Of a stretch of DNA of 64,000 nt, positions 1-10,150 are shown piece by piece (the first letter of the stretch is position 1; each line of letters starts with the position of its first letter). Origin of the DNA: Pycnococcus provasolii (taxonomy: Eukaryota > Chlorophyta > Pseudoscourfieldiophyceae > Pseudoscourfieldiales > Pycnococcaceae); assembly GCA_938743325.2 (NCBI GenBank), contig OW568863.1:1240001-1304000 (forward strand). The letters run 5' to 3'. The notes below the pieces were generated by a model that was not told the DNA's origin, did not search any database, and was given only the letters and a program-made list of their open reading frames with translations. The translations under genes and the position numbers were made by a program.

Positions 1-2300
1 CAGGTTTGTTCCAAAGCCATCACCCTTGATGGTCGGATTTTTGCAATTGATATTGCGCTTCGCTAGCTCCGTAGCATCGCAATTTCCCTCTCCGGTGACG
101 CGAATGTGAGTGAATGGATCCCAGTAGTCTTCTTTATCACCCACCAACTTGCCCCCGGTATCACGGCCGACGAAGGACCACTCACCTCCTATGTCCATGT
201 AGCAGAACACAGCGCCGGCATTATTTGCAAACCTCGGGGCGGAAACGCACATATATTTGCCATCTTTTGACAGAGAAACCTTCTCAAGGACGTTTTGATT
301 GTACCACGCGTCACCGGCGCCTCCATCAACACCCTCGGGCCTCGGGGGATCTTCCATCGCAACCCAAGTGGTATCATCCACGAGACTATACACCTTCACG
401 CGGTTGCAGTCATTACTGCATTCCGCAGTTCCGCCACAGTGTCCGGCCGTCGCATTGTTGCCGTGGTGCGCATAGCATGGCGCGCTCACAGCCAGCTTCA
501 AAGAGGATTTCATACCTGGCACGCTTTGCGAGATGTCCAGATACGCACCGAACGCCTGACCGCTCGTAGTGCCCATCAAAGGGTTCCCAATCTGCGTCCA
601 CGAAGAGCCTCCTTTGTACTCGTACACGCGCGCCACTCCAACGTTGTACACGTGATAACGTTTGTCATTGGTAGGGCTGTTGATGTCCTTTGGGCGGTCT
701 GTGCCACCCACCGCAAGAACCGATCCATCGAACGTCAGCTTGGGAGATTTGCACAGCCCATCGGACCATGCAAACTGGGAAGTCCCGACCTCACCGTTCA
801 CTTTTCCAATCTTTGCCCAGGAGCCACCACTTTCCTCATACACCGACACTTGCCCACCGTGCTCGTTGCAGGTATCCATCATCGCCAAGCGCTTACCATC
901 TCCGCTAAGGTGGAAGTGCTCGGACTTAATGTCGCAATTAGACCATTGAAGATTGCTGCACTGCCACTGAGTCGCAATGGTAGATCCCACTTGGTTCCAA
1001 GTTGCCTGCGCAGCCCCTGCTGCAGCCACCAAGCTCTTCGTAGGCTCGTAGTACTTCAGCATGCCACGAACAGTCGGGTCGAAATCACTCTGGTCTTCAG
1101 CCTCGACGAACTCGTACGGATATTGGCAATCCCCAACGGCACTCATTGTAGCTCCTTGCGAAGAGGGGCAACCGCCTTCGTGATCTCCAATAAAGTTGTC
1201 CCTGATTTCTTTGGCGGCTGGAATCCAGTTTGTATATCTCGTGTTATCGCAACGGTTCCCGCGTCCGTTGTCTTGGCAGTAGAAGCATTCAGAATATGGG
1301 CCCGTATACGGCTTTGATTGGCCGTTGATGGTGATTCCTTTTATTACGGATTTGAGGAGAGCAGTGTCGATAGTTAAATTATAGCAGGGCATCGGGTCAC
1401 ATGTGACCTCGGAGGCCACATAGTTTTCGCAAGCCAGATAATAATAGTCCTTCTTCTTCTCGCCATTCTTATCCAAAAGATCCGCAGCTTTGACTGTCTT
1501 TCGTGTATACGTTCCTCGCTTCGATACTCCAACGCTGGGGTCCTTCTGCAAAGGTCCCATCTTCACTTCGGCGACGCCTGCGGCCCCCGCGTATTCGAAG
1601 ACAAGTATTTCGTTCTTCTTGTTGTTGACGAAGGGACCCAACCCTAGATCATACCGATTGTAAACTGTTGCCTCGAAATCGGACGAGCCAGATCGAGAAA
1701 CGGCAACTCGGCTTCCGTCATCAGACATCCAGAGTCCCGTTCCGAGCTTGAATCCCTCAAATGGACCGACGATGTTGGGAAGCTCTTTCCATCCACCCTT
1801 GCCATCGTCCTCGAAGACACGGACCCTGCCGGCAGACCACCTCAGATCCCGGTCACCCACGTATGGGTCGCACTTGCACGAGTTATCACAAGGATAAATG
1901 TGATGATCTTTCTCCTTGACGAAATCCTGGTAAATGCCAAAGCTGTCGCCACACTTTTCCGCATATTTTGCATTGTATCTCGGGTAAATGCCAGCATAGC
2001 TGTCTTCAATCTCGCCAGTCTGCCAATGCCTTATCTCCCACGGATCTTCATCGTCGTATGTGGGCACGCCCTGCGAGGGCATGCTCCTCTGCGAGCAAAT
2101 GTCACATACCGCTGGGCCATAGTCAGCCCACGTGAACCCCTGCCTGCCACCTTTTACATAAATGGAGTAGCCCGGCTCTCCCACAGCGAAGCGATTGCCA
2201 TTCTTTGAAATAGCAATGGACGACAGGTCAAGAGTTTGCATGTCACTCTCCGCATTCGTCAGCCAATCAATAGGCGGCATCGGCGGCGGCGAGGGAGGCG

Positions 2301-2343
<43 letters not shown>

Positions 2344-3345
2344 CGGCGGCGGCGGGCTCGGCGGCGGGCTCGGCGGCGGCGGATGGCCTCCAAACACGTC
2401 CTTTACCGTTGTATCGACGACAGAAACAATGGCCTTAAACCAACCCCAAAGCAGCCTGCGCCTAACAGTGCTGAACATGTCAAACCCGTGGAGTTTGGTG
2501 AGCTGTTCTTGCACGGCGCCCAACTCAGTGTGGTCGAATAGGCGAACCGAGACGCTCTCCACGTCATCTCCCCTCATGGAGATCACGTACACCGGATACA
2601 ACGAGCTATCGAGCTCCAGGACGAGCGTCTTGATCTCAATTGAGGCGTCTTCAGCATCCGCGCTGCGGTAGCGCGTGAATCCGGTGACGGCGAGGCGCGA
2701 AGTGGAGTACTCCGTCGGAATGGAGATTGCGCCCAGCATCTCGAGTTGGTCGTCAGAGAAGTCGAAGAAGTTGGCGGGGCTTGTAAACTCCAGCTTCGTC
2801 TTGACGGCAGCGGTTCCGACGGTGTTGCTCTTGCCAAGGGTGGCGTTGACCTCGCCACGCGGCTCGGGTATGCCGCGTCCCTGCAGCACGGGTGGTCCAT
2901 CTGCTTTCACCTCGAAGTCGCTTGACTTAACCTTCACCTCGGTGCCGTCGCGCGTCGTGAGCTTGCCGTCGTTCTTGGTTTCCGTGTCCTTCGCCCCGTC
3001 GACAATCGCAAAGGTTGAGCCGGCCTGTATGCCCACCAGCACGCAAATGGCGATAGCGAGGAAGACGACCACGTAGCGCAGAGTCTTCATGTTCGCCTTG
3101 GCGTCGAGAGCCTCGCGGATGCCGTTGCGGAACTCATCCTTGGAGAGGTAGCCGTCGCCGGACGTGTCAAGCTTGCTGATGGCCCTACCCACCTCCCCGA
3201 GTCCACCGCCGCTGCCGAAGAGCGCCTTGACGTTGATGCCCTTCGGGTTGTGCTTCCAGAACTCCTCCGCCTCTTCCTCAGGCTTCATGGGCGGCTCGGC
3301 ATCCGCAAGCTCGAACGGCTGCACCTTCGTCGATCCATTCGACAT
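1..3345 (-). CDS. Membrane protein with EF-hand, SPPP linker and beta-propeller-like ectodomain (3' end outside window)
   Basis: The frame is open from the ATG at 3345 to the window edge (1115 codons, no stop), so the C-terminus is missing. Residues about 57-72 form one EF-hand loop (DTSGDGYLSKDE). About residues 90-108 form a single hydrophobic span. Residues about 318-358 are an SPPP/SPPPP proline-rich linker, as in algal hydroxyproline-rich wall proteins. The rest is a large Cys-containing region with repeated blades of the type 'isxdGxxxAVgxP' (for example AISKNGNRFAVGEPG and SLSKDGKYMCVSAPR), resembling FG-GAP/Kelch-like beta-propellers. I infer a type II surface protein: short cytosolic Ca2+-binding tail, membrane span, stiff glycosylated stalk, propeller head. 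Ligand and function are unknown. The start is the first in-frame ATG and is followed by a good coding pattern. Confidence 0.8.
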
Positions 3346-4439
3346 GTCTCTGTAGGCAAAGTTTACCTGCTTGCTCGTTTTTTTTTTGGTCCACCCGTTT
3401 GCCCGTAGGAAAACGCAGGAGACCGTGCGTGCGAGCAAGAGACAGGCGACACCCTAGCTTAGAGTAGATCTACGTAGCAGCTTAGAACGACTGGTACTCT
3501 TGTAAGTGTTTCCTCAGGCGTTGAGCACGACTCCTTGGTGCGACCCTTGAGTCTGTCAGTGTGCACGGCTGCAGAGGGACGTTGGAGAGAACGAGGGAAA
3601 GTGAAGGGGAAACTGAGCCTCGCGTGCCAGGGTTCACGTGGCCCTCTGCACTTGCCCTCTCCCGTCTGCCCGTGTTCCGCGCCCCGGGCGGCCAGGACCC
3701 TTCGAAGCTGGCGAAGCAAAGAACGCAGAAAGCTTGTTGATGACGCCATCATTGTCATTCTTTGCGAGCTTGCATGGGGGGGAGGGGATAGATGGCAAAA
3801 AATCTATACTAACTTACGACCACGACGTGGCGAAAATACCCGTAGCTTGGAACACAGCTTGGCTCTTTTTTTTCACGTCTTTTGGTCGTTTCAAGAGACA
3901 CAGCCAACGCGGTAAAACCTGGGGAGGGGAAGGCGTGAACAGGGAGGTGATGACGGCCGTGGACAACGTCATCATTACGGGAAGACGACGACATCTCCTG
4001 CTCGTAAATCGTCGCGCGTGATTTCACGCATTCGCGATAAGAGCTCGTAAGGAGGAAGCAGCAGCGCCGGTTCTAGCCCTGCACTTTCGCACGATGAGAC
4101 CAAGTCAGCGGAACCGTAAAAGTTTTTTAAGTCGCACCAACACTACCATCAGAGCTTCCCACCTGAGAGCTGCCCACCTGAGCGCTTCCACCAGAACATC
4201 GAGCAAAAGAATTCCCAATAACTCGCACTTTCCCCATCAGCGAGGAGCACGAGGGGTGCGCGCGTCCCGTTTCGCAAAGCAACAAAGTGGGAGGTACTTA
4301 GGGCGCTGTTAGGGTTTAGGGTTAGGGTTAGGGTTAGGCCGTCCGTCTGTTGGATCTTGGGGTCGTTGTTCCGGGTACGCTAGAGGACTACTCTTTTAGT
4401 TGGTAGGGGTCGCAGCGTGTTCTGGATAAGCTCGTCCTC
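3346..4439. other. Intergenic region, divergent promoters, no gene seen
   Basis: About 1.1 kb separates the divergent starts at 3345 (-) and 4440 (+). Short open frames here have no recognisable domain and I do not call them. The one distinct element is a telomere-like run at 4308-4338. Confidence 0.5.
4308..4338 (+). repeat. Interstitial telomere-like repeat
   Basis: Roughly four tandem units of the TTAGGG/TTTAGGG type lie about 100 bp upstream of the quinone oxidoreductase ATG. This may be a telo-box-like promoter element or a relic of break repair with telomeric DNA. Confidence 0.8.
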
Positions 4440-5438
4440 ATGGCGACGACGTCTCCTCCTCCGACGACGATGTCGGCCGTTCTCGTACGCGAGTTCGGAG
4501 ACAGCTCTCGTATGAACGTGGAACATGTCACTGTTCCCGAAGTGACTTCGAACACGCACGTCCTCGTCAAGGTTCTATGCGCAGGAGTCAACCCGGTAGA
4601 CACGTACATTCGAACGGGCACGTACGCAATCAAACCCACCCTGCCGTACACACCAGGAAAAGACGGCGCGGGGATCGTGGCTTCCGTCGGGAAAGATATC
4701 GAGGAAAGTGACCTGAAAGTCGGCGATCACGTTTACATCGACGGCCCGTCGTCGGGAACACTCGCACAGTTCTGCTTGTGTGATAGAAGCGCGGTTTTCA
4801 AGATTGATGACGGAGTGCCGTTCGACCAAGCTGCATGTCTCGGCGTGCCCTCCTCAACGGCTTACCGAGCTCTCTTCACACGTTGCCGCATCGAAAGTGG
4901 AGAGTCCGTTCTAATTCACGGCGCCGCAGGAGCTTGCGGCACAGTTTGTGTGCAGCTCGCGAAGAGACACGGGTGTGTGGTGTACGGGACGGCTTCAACG
5001 GAAGAGGGTAGGAAGTGCGCACTCCAAGCAGGGTGCAAAGCTGTGTCGGCTCACGACGACCTCGGCAGTCTTAATGGTGTCGTCTTCGATGTCGCTATAG
5101 AGATGCTTGCAAATGCCACTATTGCTGATACAATTCAGCACCTCGCTCCAGGCGCCCGTGTCGGCGTCGTCGGAAATAGAGGTTTGGCTGATGGTGTGAA
5201 CATGCGCGACCTGATGAGTCGCGAAGCTTGCGTCATGGGCGTGATGCTGGGCAAGTCCACCGCCGCCGATCGTCTTGAGACGAACAAGGCGATCCAGTCT
5301 GCACTTCAGGATAGTTCGTTGAAGCCTGTGGTGGGCGCATCGTTCGAAGGTTTACAAAAGGCTGGGGAAGCGCACGACGAAGTCATTGCTAAGCGTGCGT
5401 GCACGTATGGCCGTGTGGTGGTTCATGTAGAACAGTAG
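4440..5438 (+). CDS. Quinone oxidoreductase (zeta-crystallin family)
   Basis: 332-residue medium-chain dehydrogenase/reductase of the zeta-crystallin/QOR branch, which reduces quinones or alkenals with NADPH. Visible: GroES-like N-terminal domain (residues about 20-140) with GVNPVDTYIRTG and PYTPGKDGAGIV, then a Rossmann domain with the NADP-binding turn HGAAGACGTVCVQLAK near 160. It lacks the Cys/His zinc ligands of alcohol dehydrogenases, as expected for QOR. Length matches the family. No clear targeting peptide is seen, so a cytosolic location is inferred. The start is the first ATG after the 4308-4338 telomere-like run. It converges on the small gene at 5545. Confidence 0.92.
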   Translation: MATTSPPPTTMSAVLVREFGDSSRMNVEHVTVPEVTSNTHVLVKVLCAGVNPVDTYIRTGTYAIKPTLPYTPGKDGAGIVASVGKDIEESDLKVGDHVYIDGPSSGTLAQFCLCDRSAVFKIDDGVPFDQAACLGVPSSTAYRALFTRCRIESGESVLIHGAAGACGTVCVQLAKRHGCVVYGTASTEEGRKCALQAGCKAVSAHDDLGSLNGVVFDVAIEMLANATIADTIQHLAPGARVGVVGNRGLADGVNMRDLMSREACVMGVMLGKSTAADRLETNKAIQSALQDSSLKPVVGASFEGLQKAGEAHDEVIAKRACTYGRVVVHVEQ

Positions 5439-5544
5439 TTTTTTTATATGAAAAAGTTTGATTGATTACCTGTTGAAACACAAAATGAAAGAAAGGCAAA
5501 AAAGCAAGAGGAGTGAGTGGCGGTGTATCTTGATCACATCACCT

Positions 5545-5931
5545 TCACTTCAACGGGAGGAATTCGTCGACGTCCGTCTCGCAGACGCCAAACTCCGTTT
5601 CTCCACATCCCATCTGGTCGAGTCCCTTTGGGTGCGAGGTTCCGAATCGCGGTCCCCATCGGTGCGCGTCTCTTCCCAGGGCGTCTGGGTGTTGATCCTC
5701 GTCGTCTAGCGGCGGCTTGAATACGTTGTCGCACATTCCCGTTTCGTCTTCGGGGCACCCGAGTTGCGCGAGTCCCGCGGGCCCTCGGTGCCATCCCGTG
5801 TGGTTGAGGTGTCCTCGCAGCGGCAGAGACGGCTTGGATCCCCACCTCTTCGCGTTGGCGTGCGGCTGGAGCGTCATCACCACGCGGGTCGTGCGAGCGC
5901 GAGCCGTTTGCAAGGCAGGTAACGCAGGCAT
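5545..5931 (-). CDS. Small protein with two copies of a two-Cys motif, unknown
   Basis: 128 residues, ATG at 5931. The N-terminus (ALPALQTARARTTRVV) is Arg/Ala/Thr-rich and could be a plastid transit peptide. The mature part holds two related 17-residue units, PAGLAQLGCPEDETGMC and PKGLDQMGCGETEFGVC, each with two cysteines eight residues apart, preceded by Gly/His/Trp/Pro-rich stretches. I do not recognise the family. The paired cysteines suggest metal binding or a disulfide switch, but this is inference. A longer reading of the same frame upstream is AT-rich and pyrimidine-rich and I take it as promoter. Confidence 0.65.
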   Translation of the reverse strand: MPALPALQTARARTTRVVMTLQPHANAKRWGSKPSLPLRGHLNHTGWHRGPAGLAQLGCPEDETGMCDNVFKPPLDDEDQHPDALGRDAHRWGPRFGTSHPKGLDQMGCGETEFGVCETDVDEFLPLK

Positions 5932-6356
5932 ACTTCTTAGAGCGAATGACGAAGCAGGGACGGGTTATTTTCGGGGGGGGGAAGGGGGAAGGGCAGGCAA
6001 CAGGTGGTTGCGTTTTTTGCTTGCGATCTTTTCTTCGGCCCCAAAGCTTGGTTGGACACGTCAGATTATTGCTTGTTGGTGAGATCAAAAGCAAAAAACA
6101 AAAGCAAAAGCAAAAGCAAAAAGCAACAAGGGACAACAGAACAGGTCTGTCTGGAAAAAGATCAAAGAATAGAATGATCGGATTCGGGGTTTGGTTTCTT
6201 CTTCTTCCTTGACTTTTTCTTCCCCACCAAACCCCCCTTCTTTCTGCTTCTCGCTTTTCCCCTCGGTCTTTTCCGTCGTATTCCATCTTACTTTCCATTT
6301 TTCCCGTTTTTCGCCGCGGCGAATAATCCGCTGCAGCAGCTCAGTCAAGTAACCTT
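5932..6356. promoter_or_regulatory. Divergent promoter region
   Basis: Lies between the starts at 5931 (-) and 6357 (+). It holds an A-rich imperfect AAAAGC repeat (about 6087-6125), a pyrimidine-rich tract (about 6195-6310) and, near 6180-6190, the sequence GATTCGGGGTTTGG, which is the AACCCCGAA-type motif on the reverse strand. Confidence 0.5.
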
Positions 6357-7247
6357 ATGTCGTCCTTGCTCGTCCACTTCGCCCAGGGCGTCTTTGACGC
6401 CGTCAACCCGTTCACCTTGCTGAGATTCGTTGCCTCGTCGTCTCGCATACAAACGCTCATCGCGCAGTGCCTCGTGCTCAACCTGTGCGTCTTTCTCGGA
6501 TCCATACTCGTCTACCACAACCTACTCGCGCCGCTGCTAGCGGCGCTCGCACCACAGGCGGTGCTTAACATACTCATGAGCCTCTTCCAAACAATATGGC
6601 TGTATCCCGCGTACTGCGTCTCCTACCTAGCAAACTGCATGTGGTACGACGAACTCGGGCGACTCGCACACAGAGCAGCCGCGGCGGAGTCGTCGTCGTC
6701 GAACAGCACCAGCAAACAACCGCCAATAAAACCACGCTCGTGGGATGCCGCCGTCGCACAGGAACTGTACAAACTCATCTTGCTAGGCGTGTACTTCATC
6801 CAGGTGTTCCTCGTAAACCTCATCGCACCTGAGAAGTACATGATCAAAGGCATTCTCAACCACATCCTGCTCAGCTGGGCGTACGCCTTCTACTGCTTCG
6901 ACTATCGGTGGTCGTGCGAAAGCTTGGAGTTGCCACGACGCGTTGAAGCCATAGAAACGAGGTGGGCATACTTCCTTGGATTCGGGACGCCGAGCGTGTT
7001 ATCCGCGTACGCAATAAGCTCAGACGCGCTCGTTGGCGCAGCTCTGTGTTCCGCCCTCTACCCGCTCTTCGTCGTCGCGGCGGCGGCTGCTGATGTGCCA
7101 TCTCACGGAAACGATACCACCAACAACACTGCCACCAGACGCCTTCCCATCTTCACGTTCGCAGATGCGCACGCTGCACGCTGCTGTACGCTTCTTTGCC
7201 GTGCACTCCTCGGTCCTTCCACCACGGCCAGTCGACGACGAAGGTGA
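6357..7247 (+). CDS. EI24: EI24-family ER membrane protein
   Basis: 296 residues, matching EI24 (etoposide-induced 2.4)/CysZ-like proteins. Several hydrophobic spans are visible at about 35-75, 80-95, 137-165, 170-185 and 205-240. Family signatures include the phrases FQTIWLYPAYCVSYLANCMWY and LLSWAYAFYCFDYRW; the latter corresponds to the family's conserved segment around the third helix pair. EI24 proteins sit in the ER membrane and are linked to autophagy and protein quality control in animals and fungi. The C-terminus is Arg-rich and basic. The start is the only ATG giving the full N-terminal helix. It converges on the PGAP3 gene with a 63-bp gap. Confidence 0.85.
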   Translation: MSSLLVHFAQGVFDAVNPFTLLRFVASSSRIQTLIAQCLVLNLCVFLGSILVYHNLLAPLLAALAPQAVLNILMSLFQTIWLYPAYCVSYLANCMWYDELGRLAHRAAAAESSSSNSTSKQPPIKPRSWDAAVAQELYKLILLGVYFIQVFLVNLIAPEKYMIKGILNHILLSWAYAFYCFDYRWSCESLELPRRVEAIETRWAYFLGFGTPSVLSAYAISSDALVGAALCSALYPLFVVAAAAADVPSHGNDTTNNTATRRLPIFTFADAHAARCCTLLCRALLGPSTTASRRRR

Positions 7248-7310
7248 AGAGAAATGCGAGGGAAAAAAAAATGTACAAGGTAACATTATAATATATTATC
7301 AAGTCCAATG

Positions 7311-8336
7311 TCACCGTGTAAATCTCGTGAGCGCGTCGGCGTACACGGCGTGGTCATTTGCCGCCCACGCAAACCATGGCCACGCCGCAATGGATGTAAC
7401 GAGATGCCAGCACGCGTGCGCGTCGAGGCTCGTTCCTGCAATGGGCGGGAAATCAAGAAGCTCCAGGGCGCTCGAAGCCTGCAGTGCCAGCACGACGTAG
7501 AGCAGTCGCCTCGCATCCCTGTGCTTAGGCGTGGGCGGCATCGCGATGCCAAACACGCCACCGCGGTACGACCACGTAACCCACAAAAGCGCGCTCGTCA
7601 TGCCGAGCGTCACCAGCACCTGCATGTTCCACCCGTAGTCGAAGTGCACGCAAAGCATGTACGTTGCGTGCGTCGCAAAGACGAGCGCGGCGACAGCAAA
7701 CACGAGCACGCGTCGGTCTGGCCTACGCAGGTCGAACACGCGCACAACCGCGAGAGCGGTGGTGTACACGATGACAGCACCGGCGGCGAGGTAGTCGCCT
7801 CGTTCTGTGAACACGGTATCCCTCGTGTGGAAGATGGCACTCCAGATCCACGAGTGCAGGCTCAGCGCGGCGTGTACGTCCCACGCCTGTGCGTACGGGT
7901 ACGCCGCCGCGTGCACGTTCGCGTTTCTTCGCCTGAGGAGGAACGCCGCGGCTGGCACGGCGTTGGCGATGGAAAAGACGACGCTGAGAGGTTCCTGGCA
8001 CCCGAGCGTGCGTCTGAATGGCCACTTTCCGTAGTACTTCCACACTCCTTCCACTTGCTGTTCTCCGTTAAGTTTGCGCGTCTTCTCGAGGTTGTGCATG
8101 CAAAGGTAAGCGCAGTCGGTTTCGCACGTCCACCTCGTCAGCAATAGCGTAAGAGGAGCGGATGCGGAGGATTCGGTGCTACACATCGTCGACTTGACTG
8201 ACTCGTCATTGATTGTGCAAGACGTGACGCACGCTCGAAACCTGTCGTCGCGGTCGCCGGGTGACGCACGAGCGCACGGCGCGCACAGTGACAGCGCGCA
8301 CAGAGCGCACCACAACACGTTGTGTCGCGGAACCAT
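7311..8336 (-). CDS. PGAP3: Per1/PGAP3 GPI-anchor lipid-remodelling hydrolase
   Basis: 341 residues. A signal peptide (residues 1-27, ending CAPCARA) leads to a Cys-rich lumenal segment (CVTSC, CETDCAYLC) and then about seven membrane spans. This is the Per1/PGAP3 layout within the CREST hydrolase superfamily. Conserved features include KYYGKWPF followed by GCQEPLSVVFSI, SLHSWIWSAIFHTRD, HFDYGWNMQV and DAHACWHLVTS, which supply the His/Asp/Ser catalytic set. PGAP3 removes the sn-2 acyl chain from GPI anchors in the Golgi. A GTG-started extension upstream is possible in frame, but the ATG at 8336 directly precedes the signal peptide. It is divergent from the pfkB gene over 176 bp. Confidence 0.92.
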   Translation of the reverse strand: MVPRHNVLWCALCALSLCAPCARASPGDRDDRFRACVTSCTINDESVKSTMCSTESSASAPLTLLLTRWTCETDCAYLCMHNLEKTRKLNGEQQVEGVWKYYGKWPFRRTLGCQEPLSVVFSIANAVPAAAFLLRRRNANVHAAAYPYAQAWDVHAALSLHSWIWSAIFHTRDTVFTERGDYLAAGAVIVYTTALAVVRVFDLRRPDRRVLVFAVAALVFATHATYMLCVHFDYGWNMQVLVTLGMTSALLWVTWSYRGGVFGIAMPPTPKHRDARRLLYVVLALQASSALELLDFPPIAGTSLDAHACWHLVTSIAAWPWFAWAANDHAVYADALTRFTR

Positions 8337-8404
8337 GAGGGAGAGAGGTGAACGAAACACCGCCTGGCTGCCTGGAGGAGGAGGGGGAGGGGGAGGGGGA
8401 GACG

Positions 8405-8421
8405 GTAACCCTAACCCTAAC
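8405..8421 (-). repeat. Telomere-like motif in a divergent promoter
   Basis: Reads TAACCCTAACCCTAACA, about two and a half CCCTAA units, within the short gap between the PGAP3 and pfkB starts, next to a GGAGGG-rich purine run (about 8375-8400). Confidence 0.75.
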
Positions 8422-8512
8422 AGTTTTTCCCGCTCCCGCCGCCCAAGAGCGCGTCCGCGACAACTCCTTCCGGGCGGCGCGCACCGGCCTCCACTCTCAG
8501 CGAAGCGAGGGC

Positions 8513-9964
8513 ATGTCCGCTTTCTGCGCCCGCGGCGGCGAAAGTAACTTTACCAGTAGGCGGCGTCATGCTCTAGCTCATGGCACAGCTCGGGCAGGCC
8601 GCTCCAAGGCGCTTCGTGCTGATGCCGCCATGGGTCCCGCGTCACCCGCGGCGCCGCTCGTCTTCGTCGGAGGCGCCGCCGTCGACTGGATCGCGCGCGT
8701 CGGCGGATTTCCAGAACCAGACGCAAAAATACGAACCACCGCGCCCATCGAAGTGCAGGGAGGAGGAAATGCTGCGAACGCCGCGACGTGCGCGGGTCGT
8801 CTCGGCGCGCGCGTTGCTCTCATCTCCAAAGTGGGTGCTGACTCGAACGGAAACGACTTGGTCAGTGACCTGGAGAAGAACGGCGTCGACACATCCGCGA
8901 TTCTAAGACAAGGAAGGACACCATTCACTTACATACTCGTCGACGAGGCAAGCAACACACGAACGTGCATACACACGCCGAGTGATGCGCCAATTCGTCC
9001 GAACGAGCTCGACGCCACGAAGGCACTCGACACGGCGATATATGGATGCCTGTGGAAAGACCACTGCTCGCTCGACGAGGCGTGTTCACCCGTTTGCGTG
9101 TTTGATGGAAGGATCACCGAGAATGCCCTACGCGTCGCGGACGCCGCGAGAGAACTTCGCGACGACGCACTCTTAATTGTCGAGGCTGAGAGGCTGAGAT
9201 CTCATCTTGAGGAGCTGCTGGAGAAGGCTGACATCATCGTCGCCTCCAAGCACTACCCTTTCGAGAGCACGGGTGAGGAGCACCTCGGCGATGCCTTGAT
9301 TAGCATGGCCTTTCAATACCCGAGAGCAAGAGCGATTGTTGTCACGTTGGGAAGCAGAGGTGCGGTTGCGCTGCTTCGTGGTAACTGGGCAACCGAGCAG
9401 GAGACGACAGACGAGCGCCCCGCGGCGAATGACGTGGCTGCTTCTCTGGATGCGCTCCAAAGCAAGTGGCAATCGTCTTCGTCGCACGAGCCGGCGAATT
9501 TACGTGTGCCGGACGTTGCATGCATTCGATGGGACGACGCCGCTCCCCTCGAATCACGTTACTCGCCAAACCGAGGTGACGCGAGCGAGCGCGATGCACG
9601 ACGCACGGCGGCGGCGCAAGAGGAAGGTCGCAGGAATGCCGGCGCTGACGCACCCATCACATCGTCGTCGTCTCAGGACAACTGCGGCGCTTTGCCAGCG
9701 GAATCTCTTGCGCTGCTTGCGTGCACCGCATGCGCTGGAGCGAAGATCGTCGACACCACCGGCGCCGGCGACGCCTTCATCGGCGCGCTTTCCGCCGAGC
9801 TCGCGAGCGCGGTTGGCGCGTCGCGCTCCCTCTCACTGGGGAGCACGTTCTGGTCATCCGCGCTACGGACGTGCAGCGTGGTTGCGGCGCTGAAGTGCGG
9901 CGGCGTGGGCGCTCGTTCCGCGCTTCCTCGGAGGAAGGAGGTGAACGACGTGTTCCGTGACTAA
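8513..9964 (+). CDS. pfkB-family carbohydrate kinase
   Basis: 483 residues from the ATG at 8513. A second in-frame ATG at 8630 would give a shorter protein beginning MGPASP. The first 40 residues are Arg/Ala/Ser-rich and may be a transit peptide. Ribokinase-fold features: VFVGGAAVDWIARVGGFPEP, the GGGNAANAATCAGRLG signature 1, and signature 2 DTTGAGDAFIGAL near the C-terminus, whose last Asp is the catalytic base. A low-complexity insertion of about 100 residues (roughly 355-435 region) separates the beta-strand core from signature 2, longer than in bacterial ribokinases. The substrate cannot be read from sequence; sugar or nucleoside are both possible. Confidence 0.88.
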   Translation: MSAFCARGGESNFTSRRRHALAHGTARAGRSKALRADAAMGPASPAAPLVFVGGAAVDWIARVGGFPEPDAKIRTTAPIEVQGGGNAANAATCAGRLGARVALISKVGADSNGNDLVSDLEKNGVDTSAILRQGRTPFTYILVDEASNTRTCIHTPSDAPIRPNELDATKALDTAIYGCLWKDHCSLDEACSPVCVFDGRITENALRVADAARELRDDALLIVEAERLRSHLEELLEKADIIVASKHYPFESTGEEHLGDALISMAFQYPRARAIVVTLGSRGAVALLRGNWATEQETTDERPAANDVAASLDALQSKWQSSSSHEPANLRVPDVACIRWDDAAPLESRYSPNRGDASERDARRTAAAQEEGRRNAGADAPITSSSSQDNCGALPAESLALLACTACAGAKIVDTTGAGDAFIGALSAELASAVGASRSLSLGSTFWSSALRTCSVVAALKCGGVGARSALPRRKEVNDVFRD

Positions 9965-10150
9965 AGAAAGAACTGTAAAGTGACAACAAAAATGAAAAAT
10001 TTCCTTCGTCGCCCCCGGTGGGTGGAGTACGGGGAGGGATTTGCATGCCCGATTTGGGAGGGTGGTACAGTATTTGGTATTTTGACCTTTCCCGACTTCC
10101 CGGTGAGCAGGACCCGTTCTCGGCACTGCACTCTTCGTGTTTGGTACAAC

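Noticed and set aside
3535-4021. Plus-strand frames in the 3346-4439 gap
   Set aside because: No domain, no signal peptide, poor coding character, overlapping frames.
6087-6125. AAAAGC array as CRISPR or satellite
   Set aside because: Six-base imperfect microsatellite without spacers.
5534-6298. Longer minus-strand frame (254 codons) through the Cys-repeat gene and its promoter
   Set aside because: Different frame from the Cys-repeat reading; Phe/Cys runs come from the AAAAGC repeat in the promoter.
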